This document shows, piece by piece, positions 32,567 to 42,228 of a DNA stretch of 64,000 nt. The position numbers and the translations under genes were made by a program. Every line of letters starts with the position of its first letter. Position 1 is the first letter of the stretch. Origin of the DNA: Halalkalirubrum salinum (lineage in GTDB: Archaea > Halobacteriota > Halobacteria > Halobacteriales > Haloferacaceae); the NCBI RefSeq assembly GCF_005543295.1, contig NZ_SRSG01000007.1, positions 1-64,000 of the forward strand. The letters run 5' to 3'. The notes under the pieces were generated by a model. It saw nothing but the letters and a program-made list of their open reading frames with translations, did no database searches and was not told the DNA's origin.

Positions 32567-33766
32567 TCAGCCTTCGTAGCCGGCTTTGTCCATCGCGTCT
32601 GCGAACTGCGGGGTATCCATCGCGCTCTCGTAGACAATCGCGGTCAACATCCCACCGGGGTAGTTCTCGCCGTTCATGACGTGGTGGACCTTGTGACAGT
32701 GGACTAGGTAGATGCCAGGGTCGGCGTCCGCGGTGAACTCGATCGTCTTGCGCTCTGCGGGTGCAAGCGAGGTCACGTCCTCCTCGTGGCGTGCTGCCGG
32801 TGGGATGACGCCGCCGTCTTTTTCCACGACCTCGAAGCGGTGGTTGTGCAGGTGAATCGAGTGCGATTCGTAGCCGTTGTTCGTCACGTGGATGCGGACG
32901 CGATCGCCCTCCTTGACGACGAACGGCGACCCCTCCTCAGGGTGGAAGGTGTACGGCGCGCTCCGGCCGTTGATCGTGAAGACGTCTGGACGGCGATCGC
33001 GGTGGCTATACTCCGTGTTGCCACCAGCGAACTTGTTGGAGAGCCGCGAGTCCCACTCTTTGACGGTCATGAAGAACTCCTTGTCCGGCAGTTCGTAGTC
33101 AACCGGATCGACACGGACGATTCCGTACATCCCCAGATCGAGGTGGTTCTGCGTCTGGTAGTGACAGTGATACAGGTGGGTTCCCGGAACGTTTGCGGTT
33201 AGCCCGTAGGTGTGAGACTCGTCTGCACCGACCTGAATGCCGGTGCTCGCTGGTGCGCCGTCGTCCATCCAGTCTTTCTTGAGGGCGTGGACGTGGAAGG
33301 TGTGCGGCCGGACGTCCTCGGTGTTTTCTAGGTGGACGTCGAACTCCGTACCCTCCTCGACGCGAAGGATCGGTCCCGGGACACTCGGATCGTTGTCGTC
33401 GGCCTGCCAGGCCCACACCTCCGGCAGTTCGAGCGGGCCGCCGGCGGCCTCGCTGACGAGCGTGTGCCGCGAGGGAACGACTCGCATCGTCGTCTCTGCG
33501 CCCTGTTCGTTCAGATCGACGATCGTCGGCACCCCCGTGTACGGATAATCTGTCTCGGCGGGGTTCGCCGGTCCGTTCGGCTCTTCGGTCTCCTCAGTCT
33601 CGTCGCCGCCGTCGGTCGAGGTCTGTTCGCTGCCGTCTGCGTTACTGGTTGCGATCGGTTCACGTATCGGGGCCGCACAGCCCGCTAGTCCAAGGATCCC
33701 GGCGACGCCGGTCGCCTGGACGAATCGCCGTCTCGATGCCCGTCCGCTTGTGGAACGATCTGCCAT
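32567..33766 (-). CDS. Tat-exported multicopper oxidase lipoprotein
   Basis: A 399-residue protein from the ATG at 33766 (MADRSTSGRASRRRFVQATG). The twin-arginine motif SRRRFVQ and lipobox LAGC near 33 indicate Tat export and lipid anchoring, followed by a Ser/Thr/acidic linker. Copper motifs are HTFHVHALKKDW, GTHLYHCHYQTQNHLDLGM, SHSIHLHNHRFEV and YLVHCHKVHHVMNGENYPGG. The His-Cys-His and two H-x-H sets supply T1, T2 and T3 coppers. The small size suggests a two-domain or compact three-domain laccase-like oxidase, possibly related to NirK. The substrate is unknown. It probably acts on the outer face of the membrane. A second possible start at 33805 would spoil the signal peptide. Confidence 0.85.
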   Translation of the reverse strand: MADRSTSGRASRRRFVQATGVAGILGLAGCAAPIREPIATSNADGSEQTSTDGGDETEETEEPNGPANPAETDYPYTGVPTIVDLNEQGAETTMRVVPSRHTLVSEAAGGPLELPEVWAWQADDNDPSVPGPILRVEEGTEFDVHLENTEDVRPHTFHVHALKKDWMDDGAPASTGIQVGADESHTYGLTANVPGTHLYHCHYQTQNHLDLGMYGIVRVDPVDYELPDKEFFMTVKEWDSRLSNKFAGGNTEYSHRDRRPDVFTINGRSAPYTFHPEEGSPFVVKEGDRVRIHVTNNGYESHSIHLHNHRFEVVEKDGGVIPPAARHEEDVTSLAPAERKTIEFTADADPGIYLVHCHKVHHVMNGENYPGGMLTAIVYESAMDTPQFADAMDKAGYEG

Positions 33767-33870
33767 AGCTACCTCTGGCACTGGGGGAATATATCCCCGA
33801 AGCACCGTTCTCAGCGGGTTAGAACGCTTGTGCGACTCGTGTGGACAACCGACACGAGGTGTGTGAGCGC

Positions 33871-34770
33871 TCAGCGGCGGCCACCGAGGCGGATCGGGTC
33901 ATCGCTCGGCTCGATCGTCACCTCGACACGATCGCCAACCGCGAAATCCGCGTCGATCGTCACGAGTTTCCCACCCCAGTCGCCGGTTTGATCCGCAAAC
34001 AGCGACAAGCCGGTGATCCGTTCGCCGTTCGCGAACACATCGACTGGGTCCCAGCGAACCGTCCGTCCCGAGGCAATCCCGATCGGGGTGCCGAACAGCC
34101 GAAGGTGGCAATCTGCCGCAGCACCCGTTGGGGCCGAGAGGACGCCACCACCACCGTAGTGTGTGAGCCCACCGTCGATAGGCACACCCGCATCTGTGGC
34201 GATCGCTGCGAACTGTCCAGGATTGGGGTGCGATGGGGTATCCAGCCGTGCGTGTGTCGGGCCGGTTTCGACGACCGTCCCGGTCCCGTCCCACGCGATC
34301 GGTTCGACGTTGATCGGGAGACTGATGGGCACAGAGCCGCTCGCCCGCCGTGGATGTTGGGTCACGCTGCGAAAGTCGAGATGAAGGTGATTTGCAACCC
34401 ACCGTCCGAAGAACCCCGATCGGATGAGCGTGCCGAGGCGGTCACCGATCTCGACGCGATCACCCGCTTCAACAGACGGCTCGACGTGGAGGATCCGCGC
34501 GACGAATCCCTCCGGCAGGTCGGTTGGCGTCGCCCCGCGGTCGACCTCGACGACGATCAGATGGTCGCGATTGACGGCGTAGGGGCGATCCGGACAGTTG
34601 ACCGACAGCGTCTCAGTGACCGTCCCGGCGACCGGTGAGAACGCGATGTCCGAGCCGGGATAGAGGTCGATCCCACAGCCGCGATCGTGAGCCGGATACG
34701 GCGAGTTGAAAAGCGAGAACCGATCGTACGACCGCAGCACCGATTCATCGACGACGACGGAGGGGTCCAT
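33871..34770 (-). CDS. M23-peptidase-like protein
   Basis: A 299-residue protein from the ATG at 34770 (MDPSVVVDESVLRSYDRFSL). It resembles the LytM/M23 fold: PAHDRGCGIDLYPGSDIAFS near 28-47 (H-x4-G-x-D), a VEAGDRVEIGDRLGTL lysostaphin-like turn, and NHLHLDFR near 130 (H-x-H), the last metal pair. A C-terminal beta domain of about 150 residues (GLTHYGGGGVLSAPTG onward) is added. No signal peptide. Archaea have no murein, so this is probably a fold relative with another target. It is divergent from the lipoate-ligase-like gene. Confidence 0.65.
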   Translation of the reverse strand: MDPSVVVDESVLRSYDRFSLFNSPYPAHDRGCGIDLYPGSDIAFSPVAGTVTETLSVNCPDRPYAVNRDHLIVVEVDRGATPTDLPEGFVARILHVEPSVEAGDRVEIGDRLGTLIRSGFFGRWVANHLHLDFRSVTQHPRRASGSVPISLPINVEPIAWDGTGTVVETGPTHARLDTPSHPNPGQFAAIATDAGVPIDGGLTHYGGGGVLSAPTGAAADCHLRLFGTPIGIASGRTVRWDPVDVFANGERITGLSLFADQTGDWGGKLVTIDADFAVGDRVEVTIEPSDDPIRLGGRR

Positions 34771-34938
34771 TCGAGTTGGGTTATGAGTTACATCCTCAAT
34801 ATCTGCGCGGTTTTCGGTGCCTGCGTGTGGTTGGCGGGACAGATCAGACTCACTGTGGCCACGCACGAAAACAGCTATGCGATTTGCTGCAGCCGCGCCG
34901 GAAAACAGCTATTGCGACCGGCGGCCAAAAGAGCAGCC

Positions 34939-35646
34939 GTGATCTGCTGTCGCGGGCGACTGGAATCGATCGATGCGGACCGGCGAGCGACGGCCGCGCT
35001 GCTCGATCGCAGCGCAGAGACCGATGAGACGATCGTCCGCGTGTGGACACCCGCCCGCCAGCTCGCGTTCGGCCGTCGGGACGCCCAACGCGACGGATAC
35101 GAGGAAGCCCGGACGATCGCCAAATCCCATGGATATCTGCCGATCGAGCGGTCCGTGGGTGGCCGTGCAGTCGCCTACACGGGCAGTGTCGTCGCGTTCG
35201 CGCACGTCCAGCCGATCGAGGACATCAGGCGTGGGATGGACGACAGATACGACGCGGCCGTGGAAACGGTCATCGCCGCGCTCGAACGGACGGGTGCGTC
35301 GGTTCGTTCCGGCGAGCCAGATCGATCGTACTGTCCCGGTGCACACTCCATACAAGGGACGGGGTCGGTCGGCAAGATCGCTGGGATCGCCCAGCGGGTC
35401 ACCGCCGGTGCGGCGCTCGTCTCCGGCTGTGTAACCGTCTCAGCGGTGGATCAAGAGTCGATCGCCGACGTGCTCTCCCCAGTCTACAGGGCACTCTCAG
35501 TTCCGTTTGCACCGGCATCGGTCGGCTCGGTCGAAGCCGCAGGGGGCACGGATGACCCAGAGACGGTTATCCGGGCGATCGAACAGGAACTCGCAGGCAC
35601 CGACCCAGAGATCGTTGATATCGCAGCTGTCATCTCTGAGACGTGA
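34939..35646 (+). CDS. lipoate/biotin protein ligase-like protein
   Basis: 235 residues from a GTG at 34939. The family start (VICCRGRLESIDADRRATAA) lines up with haloarchaeal LplA homologues, whereas longer frames upstream are compositionally wrong. Core motifs are TIVRVWTPARQLAFGRRD near 37-54, PIERSVGGRAVAYTGSVVAF near 76-95 (R-x2-GGR-x-V) and YCPGAHSIQGTGSVGKIAGI near 135-154 (GxxKI/AGxxQ). These transfer lipoyl or biotinyl groups to acceptor proteins via an acyl-AMP. The acceptor is not in the window. It ends 59 bp before the dihydroorotase start and may be co-transcribed. Confidence 0.8.
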   Translation: MICCRGRLESIDADRRATAALLDRSAETDETIVRVWTPARQLAFGRRDAQRDGYEEARTIAKSHGYLPIERSVGGRAVAYTGSVVAFAHVQPIEDIRRGMDDRYDAAVETVIAALERTGASVRSGEPDRSYCPGAHSIQGTGSVGKIAGIAQRVTAGAALVSGCVTVSAVDQESIADVLSPVYRALSVPFAPASVGSVEAAGGTDDPETVIRAIEQELAGTDPEIVDIAAVISET

Positions 35647-35705
35647 GCGATCGCCGTCGCCTCGAAGCCGCCGGCTTTAGGACGGTCACTCGCGGAGTAT
35701 CGCGT

Positions 35706-37040
35706 ATGCTTATCACCGACGCGACGTTGGCGGACGGCCGGACGGTCGACGTACGGATCGACGGGGAGACGATCGCCGCCGTCGAGCCGTCACTCGATTT
35801 GCTCGACCACGAACGGCTGATCGACGCCGACGGGAAGCTGCTGTTACCCGGCGCGATCGACGCACACGTCCACTTTCGACAGCCGGGGTTCACCCACAAG
35901 GAGACGTTCGAGACGGGCTCACAAAGCGCCGCAGCCGGCGGGGTAACGACCGTGATCGATCAGCCCAACACAGCGCCGCCGACGATCGACGGCGCGTCGT
36001 TCGATCGCAAGGCAACCGCAGCAGCAGCGTCGCTCGTAGACTACGGACTCAACGGTGGGGTGACCCCCAAGTGGGATCCAGAATCGTTGTTCGATCGACC
36101 CATTTGCGCGCTCGGAGAGGTATTTCTCGCAGATTCGACAGGAGAGATGGGGATCGATCTCGACCTGTTCGCGGATGCCGTTGAACGGGCCAGCGATCAC
36201 GGCGTTCCAGTGACGGTTCACGCAGAGGACGCGACGCGGTTCGACGAATCACAGCGCGATCGCGACGCCGGTGGAACGGGAAAAGATGCGAACGCGGACC
36301 TGTGGAGTGCCTACCGAACGGCTGAAGCGGAAGTGGCAGCGATCGAACGTGCCGTGGACGTGGGCCGCGACTCGGCAGCGTCGATCCACATCGCACACAC
36401 CTCGACGCCCGGAGGGATCGACGCCGCGACCGCCGGCGGGGCGACCTGTGAGGTCTGTCCGCACCATCTATTTTTATCCCGTGATGACCTCGACGAACTC
36501 GGCACCTTCGGGCGGATGAACCCGCCGCTGCGCAGCGAAGAACGACGGCAAGCGGTGTTCGATCGGGTCGCCGACGGCACTGTTGACATTATTGCCACCG
36601 ATCACGCGCCGCACACCACGGCCGAAAAGCAACAAGGGCTCTGGGACGCACCAAGCGGCGTCCCCGGCGTCGAGACGATGGTTCCGCTGCTTTTGGCGGC
36701 CGCCACAGAAGGCCACTGGGACTACGAACGGGTCCGTGATCTGGTTGCGACGAATCCCGCGCGGATCTTCAATCTCTCCCAGAAGGGCCGGATCGAACCC
36801 GGCCGCGATGCGGATGTGGCGCTGTACGATCCAGAGCGTCCACGTTCGATCCGTGGGGACGAACTGCACTCGAAGTGTGGGTGGACGCCGTACGAGGGAT
36901 TCGAGGGGATATTCCCCGAGCTGACGATCGTCCGTGGGGCGGTCGTCTACGAGCAAGCACCCGGCTCCGCACCAGCCGACGCCACCGATCGGGCGACAGA
37001 GCGGTTCGGCGAACTACCCGGACACAACGTCCGCCGATAG
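35706..37040 (+). CDS. pyrC: dihydroorotase
   Basis: A 444-residue amidohydrolase closing carbamoyl-aspartate to dihydroorotate in pyrimidine synthesis. ATG at 35706 (MLITDATLADGRTVDVRI), after discarding 21 upstream residues that lack family similarity. Metal ligands are GAIDAHVHFRQPGFTHKETF (H-x-H), VHAEDA, HIAHTSTP and ATDHAPHTTAEKQ. GGRIEPGRDADVALYD-like C-terminal strands complete the barrel. The motif usually MPNT reads DQPNTAPPT. The 3' end overlaps the convergent gene at 37014 by 27 bp. Confidence 0.93.
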   Translation: MLITDATLADGRTVDVRIDGETIAAVEPSLDLLDHERLIDADGKLLLPGAIDAHVHFRQPGFTHKETFETGSQSAAAGGVTTVIDQPNTAPPTIDGASFDRKATAAAASLVDYGLNGGVTPKWDPESLFDRPICALGEVFLADSTGEMGIDLDLFADAVERASDHGVPVTVHAEDATRFDESQRDRDAGGTGKDANADLWSAYRTAEAEVAAIERAVDVGRDSAASIHIAHTSTPGGIDAATAGGATCEVCPHHLFLSRDDLDELGTFGRMNPPLRSEERRQAVFDRVADGTVDIIATDHAPHTTAEKQQGLWDAPSGVPGVETMVPLLLAAATEGHWDYERVRDLVATNPARIFNLSQKGRIEPGRDADVALYDPERPRSIRGDELHSKCGWTPYEGFEGIFPELTIVRGAVVYEQAPGSAPADATDRATERFGELPGHNVRR

Positions 37041-37529
37041 CGACGCCGACTCATCCCCGCCAGCGCAGAGATCGTGTTCGTGCCGGAGTACCGCACCATC
37101 ACGGGTCACGTCGATCCACAGCCGAAACGGCGCGCTGTCGGCGGCAGTAACGGTGACGGTGGCGTTTTCGCGGTCGATCGAGACCGTCGGCGGCGAATCG
37201 TCTCCCGGACGACTCGCGGATGCGTTCAGAATTGTCCCGTCGACTTCGATCTCGACGGTGGCGTTGTCGCCGGACTGGTTGCTCCTAACGCTGTCGATCC
37301 CGGTTCCATTCTGGATTGTCTGATCGATTGTGTACTCGCCACTGTGTGTGGGTTCTGGGTCGCCGTCGAGTTCACAGCGGAACTCAGAGAGCGGGTCCTC
37401 GCCGATCGGGCTTGTGGCATCAGTAGTCAAAACGACGTACAATCCGCCGACACCGGCGGCGACGGCCAGCAGGCCGAAGCCGACACCGAACGCAAGCGCA
37501 AACTGATATCGGCTCAATCCGGATGGCAT
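37014..37529 (-). CDS. membrane-anchored hypothetical protein
   Basis: A 171-residue protein from the ATG at 37529 (MPSGLSRYQFALAFGVGFG). A single N-terminal TM helix at 8-33 leaves about 135 residues outside. The external domain is acidic and beta-rich, with NGT/NAT-type N-glycosylation sequons (NQSG, NATVEI, NASASR, NATVTV). Two cysteines (FRCEL, HDLCAGG) may be paired. No family recognised. Transcription converges on pyrC with 27-bp overlap at the 3' ends. Confidence 0.7.
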   Translation of the reverse strand: MPSGLSRYQFALAFGVGFGLLAVAAGVGGLYVVLTTDATSPIGEDPLSEFRCELDGDPEPTHSGEYTIDQTIQNGTGIDSVRSNQSGDNATVEIEVDGTILNASASRPGDDSPPTVSIDRENATVTVTAADSAPFRLWIDVTRDGAVLRHEHDLCAGGDESASLSADVVSG

Positions 37530-37670
37530 TATCGGGTGTACGATGGCGGGATAAATCAACGTTCGCCGATCGAACCACCAGACGGACTGTGTGACAGTCC
37601 GATTGGAATAGCGCTTCAGATTCCGATCCGAACCCGAAGCTTTAGTCCGATCGGCTGACCACCCTCTCGC

Positions 37671-38150
37671 ATGACTGATCGGCCTGCGCGGGTTGCCTCG
37701 GCGGTGTGGGACGAACTCATCAGCGATCGGGACGCGACGGCCGCTGAACTGGCGGCCGAGGGCTGGGTGGTCCAGTCGGTGACAGTCGGCGACGTGACTG
37801 CCCTGCCGGCGAAAGACGGTACCGAGAACGACTTTGTCGGCCTGTCCGTGCTCGTCCCCGGCGGCGAGTTCCGCGAGCTGGAGGCGTCGATCGATGACGG
37901 GGATGTTGACAGCTACGAGGCCTACGGCGCGGTTCGAGACGGCGTGATGCTGTTGGTGCTCGTCCTGAAAGCGAGCGAGGACAAACGCGCGGTCTGTCTG
38001 CCAGCGTACTACGGCATCCACGAGGCCGAGGCGATGATCGACGCCGCCCGCGACGTGGGTCACATGTCGACGGCGATCAGGCCGCTTTCGGGTGATCGGC
38101 GTGTGGTGTTCAGCCACGACGATGTCGAGCCGTTGCTGCCAGCGCAGTAG
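37671..38150 (+). CDS. DUF7529-like conserved haloarchaeal protein
   Basis: A 159-residue acidic protein (MTDRPARVASAVWDELISDR ... FSHDDVEPLLPAQ). It has alternating helices and strands with a conserved-looking PAYYGIHEAEAMIDAARDVG block. No cysteine cluster (one Cys, KRAVCLP) and no TM segment. Family label is from memory. It is 75 bp upstream of serS on the same strand and possibly co-transcribed. Confidence 0.65.
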   Translation: MTDRPARVASAVWDELISDRDATAAELAAEGWVVQSVTVGDVTALPAKDGTENDFVGLSVLVPGGEFRELEASIDDGDVDSYEAYGAVRDGVMLLVLVLKASEDKRAVCLPAYYGIHEAEAMIDAARDVGHMSTAIRPLSGDRRVVFSHDDVEPLLPAQ

Positions 38151-38225
38151 CTGGTCTCGACTGGTTTTTGCCGATCGCTTTCGGACCCGATACCGTTTTG
38201 AGTCGCCCCGAAGAACGGACGACAA

Positions 38226-39605
38226 ATGCTGTCCAGACAGTTCGTTCGCGAGAACCCCGAGACGGTCCGAGCGGCCCTCGACAACAAGGGGGTCGACGTG
38301 GATCTCGATCGGGTCCTCGAGACCGACGAGGAGTGGCGATCGCTCAAGAGCCGCGGCGACGACCTTCGACACGAGCGAAACGAGGTGAGCCGCTCGATCG
38401 GCCAGCTCAAACAAGAAGGCGACGAGACGGCCGCCCAGGAGGCGATCGAGCGATCGAGTGAGCTCAAAACTGAACTCCAGGACGTCGAAGCCCGCGCGGA
38501 CGAACTCGAAGCCGAACTCGAATCGGCGCTGTTGACGCTGCCCGGGATTCCTCACGAGTCGGTGCCGATCGGCGCAGACGAGTCCGAAAACGTCGAACGA
38601 CGGCGAGAGGGCTTCGACGATCTTCGGGAAGTCCCCGGGGAGGTCGTCCCACACTACGATCTCGGCGAGGAACTCGACATCCTCGACTTTGAGCGCGGTG
38701 CAAAGGTCTCCGGTGGCGGCTTTTATTTCGCGAAAGGTGATGGCGCGCGGCTCGAACACGCGCTGGTGCAGTTCATGCTCGACGTCCACCGCGAGCAGGG
38801 GTACGTCGACGTGTTCCCACCGCTGCCGGTCAACAGCGCCTCGATGCGCGGCACCGGCCAGTTCCCGAAATTCACCGAGGACGCCTACCGGATCGAGGGC
38901 TCGAACGAGGAACCCTACGACGACGACGACCTGTGGCTGTTGCCGACCGCCGAGGTGCCGGTGACGAACCTCCACCGCGACGAGATCCTGCTCGACGACG
39001 ACCTGCCGCTGAAGTACCAGGCGTACTCGCCGAACTTCAGACAGGAGGCCGGCGAACACGGCACTGAGACCCGCGGGATCGTCCGGGTCCACCAGTTCAA
39101 CAAGGTCGAGATGGTCAACTTCGTCCGCCCAGAGGACAGCTACGATCGCTTCGAGGGACTCGTCGATGAGGCCGAGGAAGTCCTCAGACGACTCGAACTG
39201 CCGTATCGGATTCTCGAGATGTGTACGGGCGATCTGGGCTTTACCCAGTCGAAAAAGTACGACATCGAGGTGTGGGCTCCCGCCGACGACATGGACGAGG
39301 GTCCCGACGAAGGCGGCCGGTGGCTCGAGGTGTCGTCGGTGTCGAACTTCGAGGACTTCCAGGCCCGGCGGGCGGGGATTCAGTACCGTCCCGAGCGCCA
39401 CGAGTCCGCGGAGTATCTGCACACGCTGAACGGCTCCGGGGTGGCGATCCCGCGGGTGGTCGTGGCGATCCTCGAATACTATCAAAACGAGGACGGAACC
39501 GTCGACGTGCCCGAGGCGCTACAGCCGTACATGGGCGACCAGACGGTCATCGAGGGTCACGAACCAGTCGGCGAGCGGGCTGTTGGGTCTGGCGATAAGG
39601 CCTGA
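38226..39605 (+). CDS. serS: seryl-tRNA synthetase
   Basis: A 459-residue class II synthetase. An N-terminal helical arm (residues 1-110, [18 protein letters not shown], with long [15 protein letters not shown] helices) binds tRNA-Ser. Class II motifs are [10 protein letters not shown] and [12 protein letters not shown] (motif 1/2 region), [20 protein letters not shown] (motif 2) and [20 protein letters not shown] (motif 3). Serine-binding E in VEMVNF and TAEVPVT are present. It is of the common bacterial/eukaryal-like type, not the rare methanogenic type. Confidence 0.95.
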   Translation: MLSRQFVRENPETVRAALDNKGVDVDLDRVLETDEEWRSLKSRGDDLRHERNEVSRSIGQLKQEGDETAAQEAIERSSELKTELQDVEARADELEAELESALLTLPGIPHESVPIGADESENVERRREGFDDLREVPGEVVPHYDLGEELDILDFERGAKVSGGGFYFAKGDGARLEHALVQFMLDVHREQGYVDVFPPLPVNSASMRGTGQFPKFTEDAYRIEGSNEEPYDDDDLWLLPTAEVPVTNLHRDEILLDDDLPLKYQAYSPNFRQEAGEHGTETRGIVRVHQFNKVEMVNFVRPEDSYDRFEGLVDEAEEVLRRLELPYRILEMCTGDLGFTQSKKYDIEVWAPADDMDEGPDEGGRWLEVSSVSNFEDFQARRAGIQYRPERHESAEYLHTLNGSGVAIPRVVVAILEYYQNEDGTVDVPEALQPYMGDQTVIEGHEPVGERAVGSGDKA

Positions 39606-39656
39606 GACAGCGCTCGGCTCGGTACGTATAATCGATGACAATTTATCTGTGACCCG

Positions 39657-40649
39657 CTACGATTCGAGATCTGACAGCGCACTCGCAGTCTCGACTCCCC
39701 GTTCGGCCGGTGGGTCAGCGCTCGTCTCCTCGAACTCCGATCGCGCACACTCCGCACAGTAGTGGTTGTGTTCCAGTTCGTGGGTGAACACCGGCAGCCC
39801 AGCGATCACCGTCTCATCGCGCCGGCGACGGATCATCCCGCCGTCGAATTGCTCGCCACAAACGACACAGGGCTCGTCGACGTGGTCGATCGGCTTTACC
39901 ACTCGATGATCGACAGTCCGGGTACGGCCGAACGCGGTGATCGCGTGTCGACGCCCAAGTTTACACTTGAGTTGGCGCTCGATCGGCGGCGCGACCGCCA
40001 GCCCGAGTATGCCGATCAACGCGCCGGCGGTCCCGAACAGGAGAGTGCCGTCGCTGACCGCGATCGCACCGAACACGACCGCAAGAAACACCAATAGTAC
40101 CGACAGCGCGTACGACGAAGCGGTCTCAACCGGGCCGTCCGTATTGTCAGTCCGGCGCTTCGGCGGCGATCGGTTCGCGTCATCGACGGAGAGATGACGG
40201 CGTTCAGCCCGCTTGACGTAGCTGTACCAGCCATACGCGAGGTTTCCGAGGCCGCCAGTAAAGAGCAACAACAGCAGGTGGACACCGATCGAGCCGATGT
40301 CGCGGTCGACGACCGTGACGCGATCGCCGTAGTCGTGTTCGATCTCCCAGCCTGCCTCGACGTGTTGTTCGACATGGTCGCGGAAGTCGTCGTAGTCCTG
40401 GTCGTTTGTGGAGCGTTGGGGTTGATTGTGTGGCTCCGCGACATCCGCATCAATTTCGGGTCTGGGGGTACCACAGGCCGAGCAAAACCGATCGCCGCGA
40501 TCGAGCGTCTCACCACAGGCGGAACACTCGGCCACACCGAGCGACTGTGCGCCGCAGTTCGGACAAAACTGTGCGTCCGGCGGGAGCGTCGTATCGCACT
40601 CGTGACACTGTATTCTGGCCGCAGGAGGTGTCTCAGACGAGGAGGGCAT
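39657..40649 (-). CDS. zinc-ribbon membrane protein
   Basis: A 330-residue protein. Two N-terminal zinc ribbons (QCHECDTTLPPDAQFCPNCG and ECSACGETLDRGDRFCSACG, residues 14-60) precede an acidic linker, a hairpin TM (HLLLLLFTGGLGNLAYGW, 120-138), and a second TM pair near 180-230 (LSVLLVFLAVVFGAIAVSD, LIGILGLAVAPPIE). A third CVVCGEQFDGG ... HYCAECARSEFEE zinc site lies at the C-terminus (270-310). It resembles haloarchaeal zinc-ribbon/SHOCT-type membrane proteins of unknown role. It is convergent with serS. Confidence 0.75.
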   Translation of the reverse strand: MPSSSETPPAARIQCHECDTTLPPDAQFCPNCGAQSLGVAECSACGETLDRGDRFCSACGTPRPEIDADVAEPHNQPQRSTNDQDYDDFRDHVEQHVEAGWEIEHDYGDRVTVVDRDIGSIGVHLLLLLFTGGLGNLAYGWYSYVKRAERRHLSVDDANRSPPKRRTDNTDGPVETASSYALSVLLVFLAVVFGAIAVSDGTLLFGTAGALIGILGLAVAPPIERQLKCKLGRRHAITAFGRTRTVDHRVVKPIDHVDEPCVVCGEQFDGGMIRRRRDETVIAGLPVFTHELEHNHYCAECARSEFEETSADPPAERGVETASALSDLES

Positions 40650-40730
40650 CTAGTCGTTCGTTTGGGTGGACGGCACTTAGCTCCAATGTCTGCTTTCGCC
40701 GGCAGGGACAGTGGGTGAACAACGCGTCTC

Positions 40731-41057
40731 TCAGCTGTACGTCTCGATCGCGTCGATCGCGCCCGCATCGTCGAACCGAAACACGTCGATGAACGCGAAC
40801 ACGTCGGTCCCATCGGCGCCAATCAGCGTGCCGTGGGCCGCCACCCCGAGGTCGTTCGCGAGCACGTCCGCAAGCTGATGCGTGGTGTCGGTCATCGGTC
40901 GATCGTCTCGCATGAACGCCACGAAGGCCACTGGGCTTTCGAAGGTCCGGTCCGGGCGATACTGTGTAAACGAGTCGCTGAGATGCGAGCGGAGGGTCTC
41001 GTAGTCGCCCTCGTCGAGACATCGGTAGTATTCGTGGACGACTGCGGTTCGATCCAT
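40731..41057 (-). CDS. SnoaL/NTF2-like protein
   Basis: A 108-residue cone-shaped alpha+beta barrel protein. ATG at 41057 ([20 protein letters not shown]), rejecting a 35-residue N-terminal extension that overlaps the divergent Tsr3 start. The pattern (three helices then [20 protein letters not shown] and [20 protein letters not shown] strands) is typical of SnoaL-like proteins, which bind or isomerise small molecules. Ligand unknown. Single gene, divergent from Tsr3. Confidence 0.78.
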   Translation of the reverse strand: MDRTAVVHEYYRCLDEGDYETLRSHLSDSFTQYRPDRTFESPVAFVAFMRDDRPMTDTTHQLADVLANDLGVAAHGTLIGADGTDVFAFIDVFRFDDAGAIDAIETYS

Positions 41058-41148
41058 GTGCTGCTGTTGGGCTGATTGGCACAAGAACGTTCCCGCAACC
41101 GTTGCCAAGCGGGTCGTTTTTGTCCGTCGGTCGCCGAAACGCTCTATC

Positions 41149-41679
41149 GTGGAGTTGCACATCCGCTACGAGGGCGACGACGATCCTGACAAGTGCACCG
41201 CCCGAAAGCTCGCGCGGTTCGATCTGGCGACGTTGCACCGTAGCAACCGGGCAACGCCGTACGGGATCGTGCTCAATCCTCACGCCGAGCAGGCGCTCTC
41301 GCGAGCGGATCTGTCGGCGATCGGCGCGGACGCTACAGAACCCGACGATCGACCGGACGGGAGACTCGTCGCGTTAGATTGCTCGTGGGAGTCTGCCGGC
41401 GAAGCGCGCTTTAGTCTCGCCGGCGAGCACCGCGCGCTGCCATACCTCGTGGCGGCGAATCCAGTAAACTTCGGACGACCGATGCAGCTCACAACTGTCG
41501 AGGCGCTGGCAGCGGCGCTTATTATTCTGGGCGATCGCGACCACGCCGAGCGAATTCTCGCGAAGTTCACGTGGGGCGAGACGTTTCTCGAACTGAACGA
41601 AGAACCATTGCGCCGCTACGCGGCGTGTGCAGACTCGACTGCGGTTGTCGAGGTGCAGGCAGCGTATCTCGATCGCTGA
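41149..41679 (+). CDS. tsr3: small-subunit rRNA aminocarboxypropyltransferase Tsr3
   Basis: 176 residues from a GTG at 41149 ([20 protein letters not shown]). Family blocks are [34 protein letters not shown] (GIVLxPxxExxLSxxD), [10 protein letters not shown] (LDCSW) and [20 protein letters not shown] (RxLPxLxAxNPVNYGRP), then the [14 protein letters not shown] and [19 protein letters not shown] helices. The enzyme adds an aminocarboxypropyl group from SAM to a hypermodified uridine of small-subunit rRNA. It is an archaeal/eukaryal marker. Divergent from the SnoaL-like gene. Confidence 0.9.
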   Translation: MELHIRYEGDDDPDKCTARKLARFDLATLHRSNRATPYGIVLNPHAEQALSRADLSAIGADATEPDDRPDGRLVALDCSWESAGEARFSLAGEHRALPYLVAANPVNFGRPMQLTTVEALAAALIILGDRDHAERILAKFTWGETFLELNEEPLRRYAACADSTAVVEVQAAYLDR

Positions 41680-41714
41680 AGGGCCCGAATCGACGGTCGA
41701 TCGAGAATAGCTGC

Positions 41715-42074
41715 TCACCCGAAGACGCCGCCGATCGCCCCCGCCAGCGCGCTGTCGAGCGCAAAAATAACCGTGACGAGCACACCGGCAACGAGCACAC
41801 CGCCAAAGCCGAGGACGCTCCCAAGTGGCCCGCCGACAAGTCCCAGTACGCCCGCGAAGATCGCAAACAGCACCGTCAGCACGATGCCAGCAATCGAGCC
41901 GGCCAAGAGACCGTGCCAGGCACCGCTCGCGAGCCCGCCACCGGCAACGTAGCCCGCGGCAAGCCCGCCGATGATCCCCGCGCCGATGTGGCCGACGATC
42001 GGCGCACCCGTCGCCAACACGCCAGCGATGAGCGTCACGAGAAAGCCGACGCCGACCGCGTACCAGTCCGTCAT
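41715..42074 (-). CDS. DUF5518-like membrane protein
   Basis: 119 residues from the ATG at 42074 (MTDWYAVGVGFLVTLIAGVL); an ATG at 42152 would add 26 non-hydrophobic residues. Four glycine-rich TM helices (GFLVTLIAGVLATGAPIVG, GAGIIGGLAAGYVAGG, SIAGIVLTVLFAIFAGVLG, VLVAGVLVTVIFALD) make up nearly the whole protein. The Gly-rich composition fits the haloarchaeal DUF5518 family. Function unknown. Transcribed away from the P-type ATPase gene. Confidence 0.72.
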   Translation of the reverse strand: MTDWYAVGVGFLVTLIAGVLATGAPIVGHIGAGIIGGLAAGYVAGGGLASGAWHGLLAGSIAGIVLTVLFAIFAGVLGLVGGPLGSVLGFGGVLVAGVLVTVIFALDSALAGAIGGVFG

Positions 42075-42194
42075 GTCGAATTGATCGTGCCCAACGGTCA
42101 TAAGCCCTATCGACCCGATCGTGCTGACGGTGATACGACCTGCCAAATCCACGAGTTGTGAATTATTATTAAAAATTGGCCTCTTTTCGTAGCC

Positions 42195-42210
42195 GAATTA
42201 ATATAATTGC
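42195..42210 (+). promoter_or_regulatory. AT-rich promoter of the P-type ATPase gene
   Basis: GAATTAATATAATTGC centres about 26 nt before the ATG at 42229, matching the spacing of a TATA box for a leaderless transcript. The surrounding gap is the only AT-rich stretch in this part of the core. Confidence 0.5.
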
Positions 42211-42228
42211 AGCACGTATCTCAACACA

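Noticed and set aside
34687-34938. Longer start for the lipoate-ligase-like gene
   Set aside because: The upstream frame overlaps the divergent M23-like start and lacks family similarity; the GTG at 34939 matches family N-termini.
37014-39485. 823-residue minus frame over pyrC tail, 37.5 kb gene and serS
   Set aside because: It is antisense to serS and DUF7529-like gene; only the last 171 residues, with the TM start at 37529, have gene-like character.
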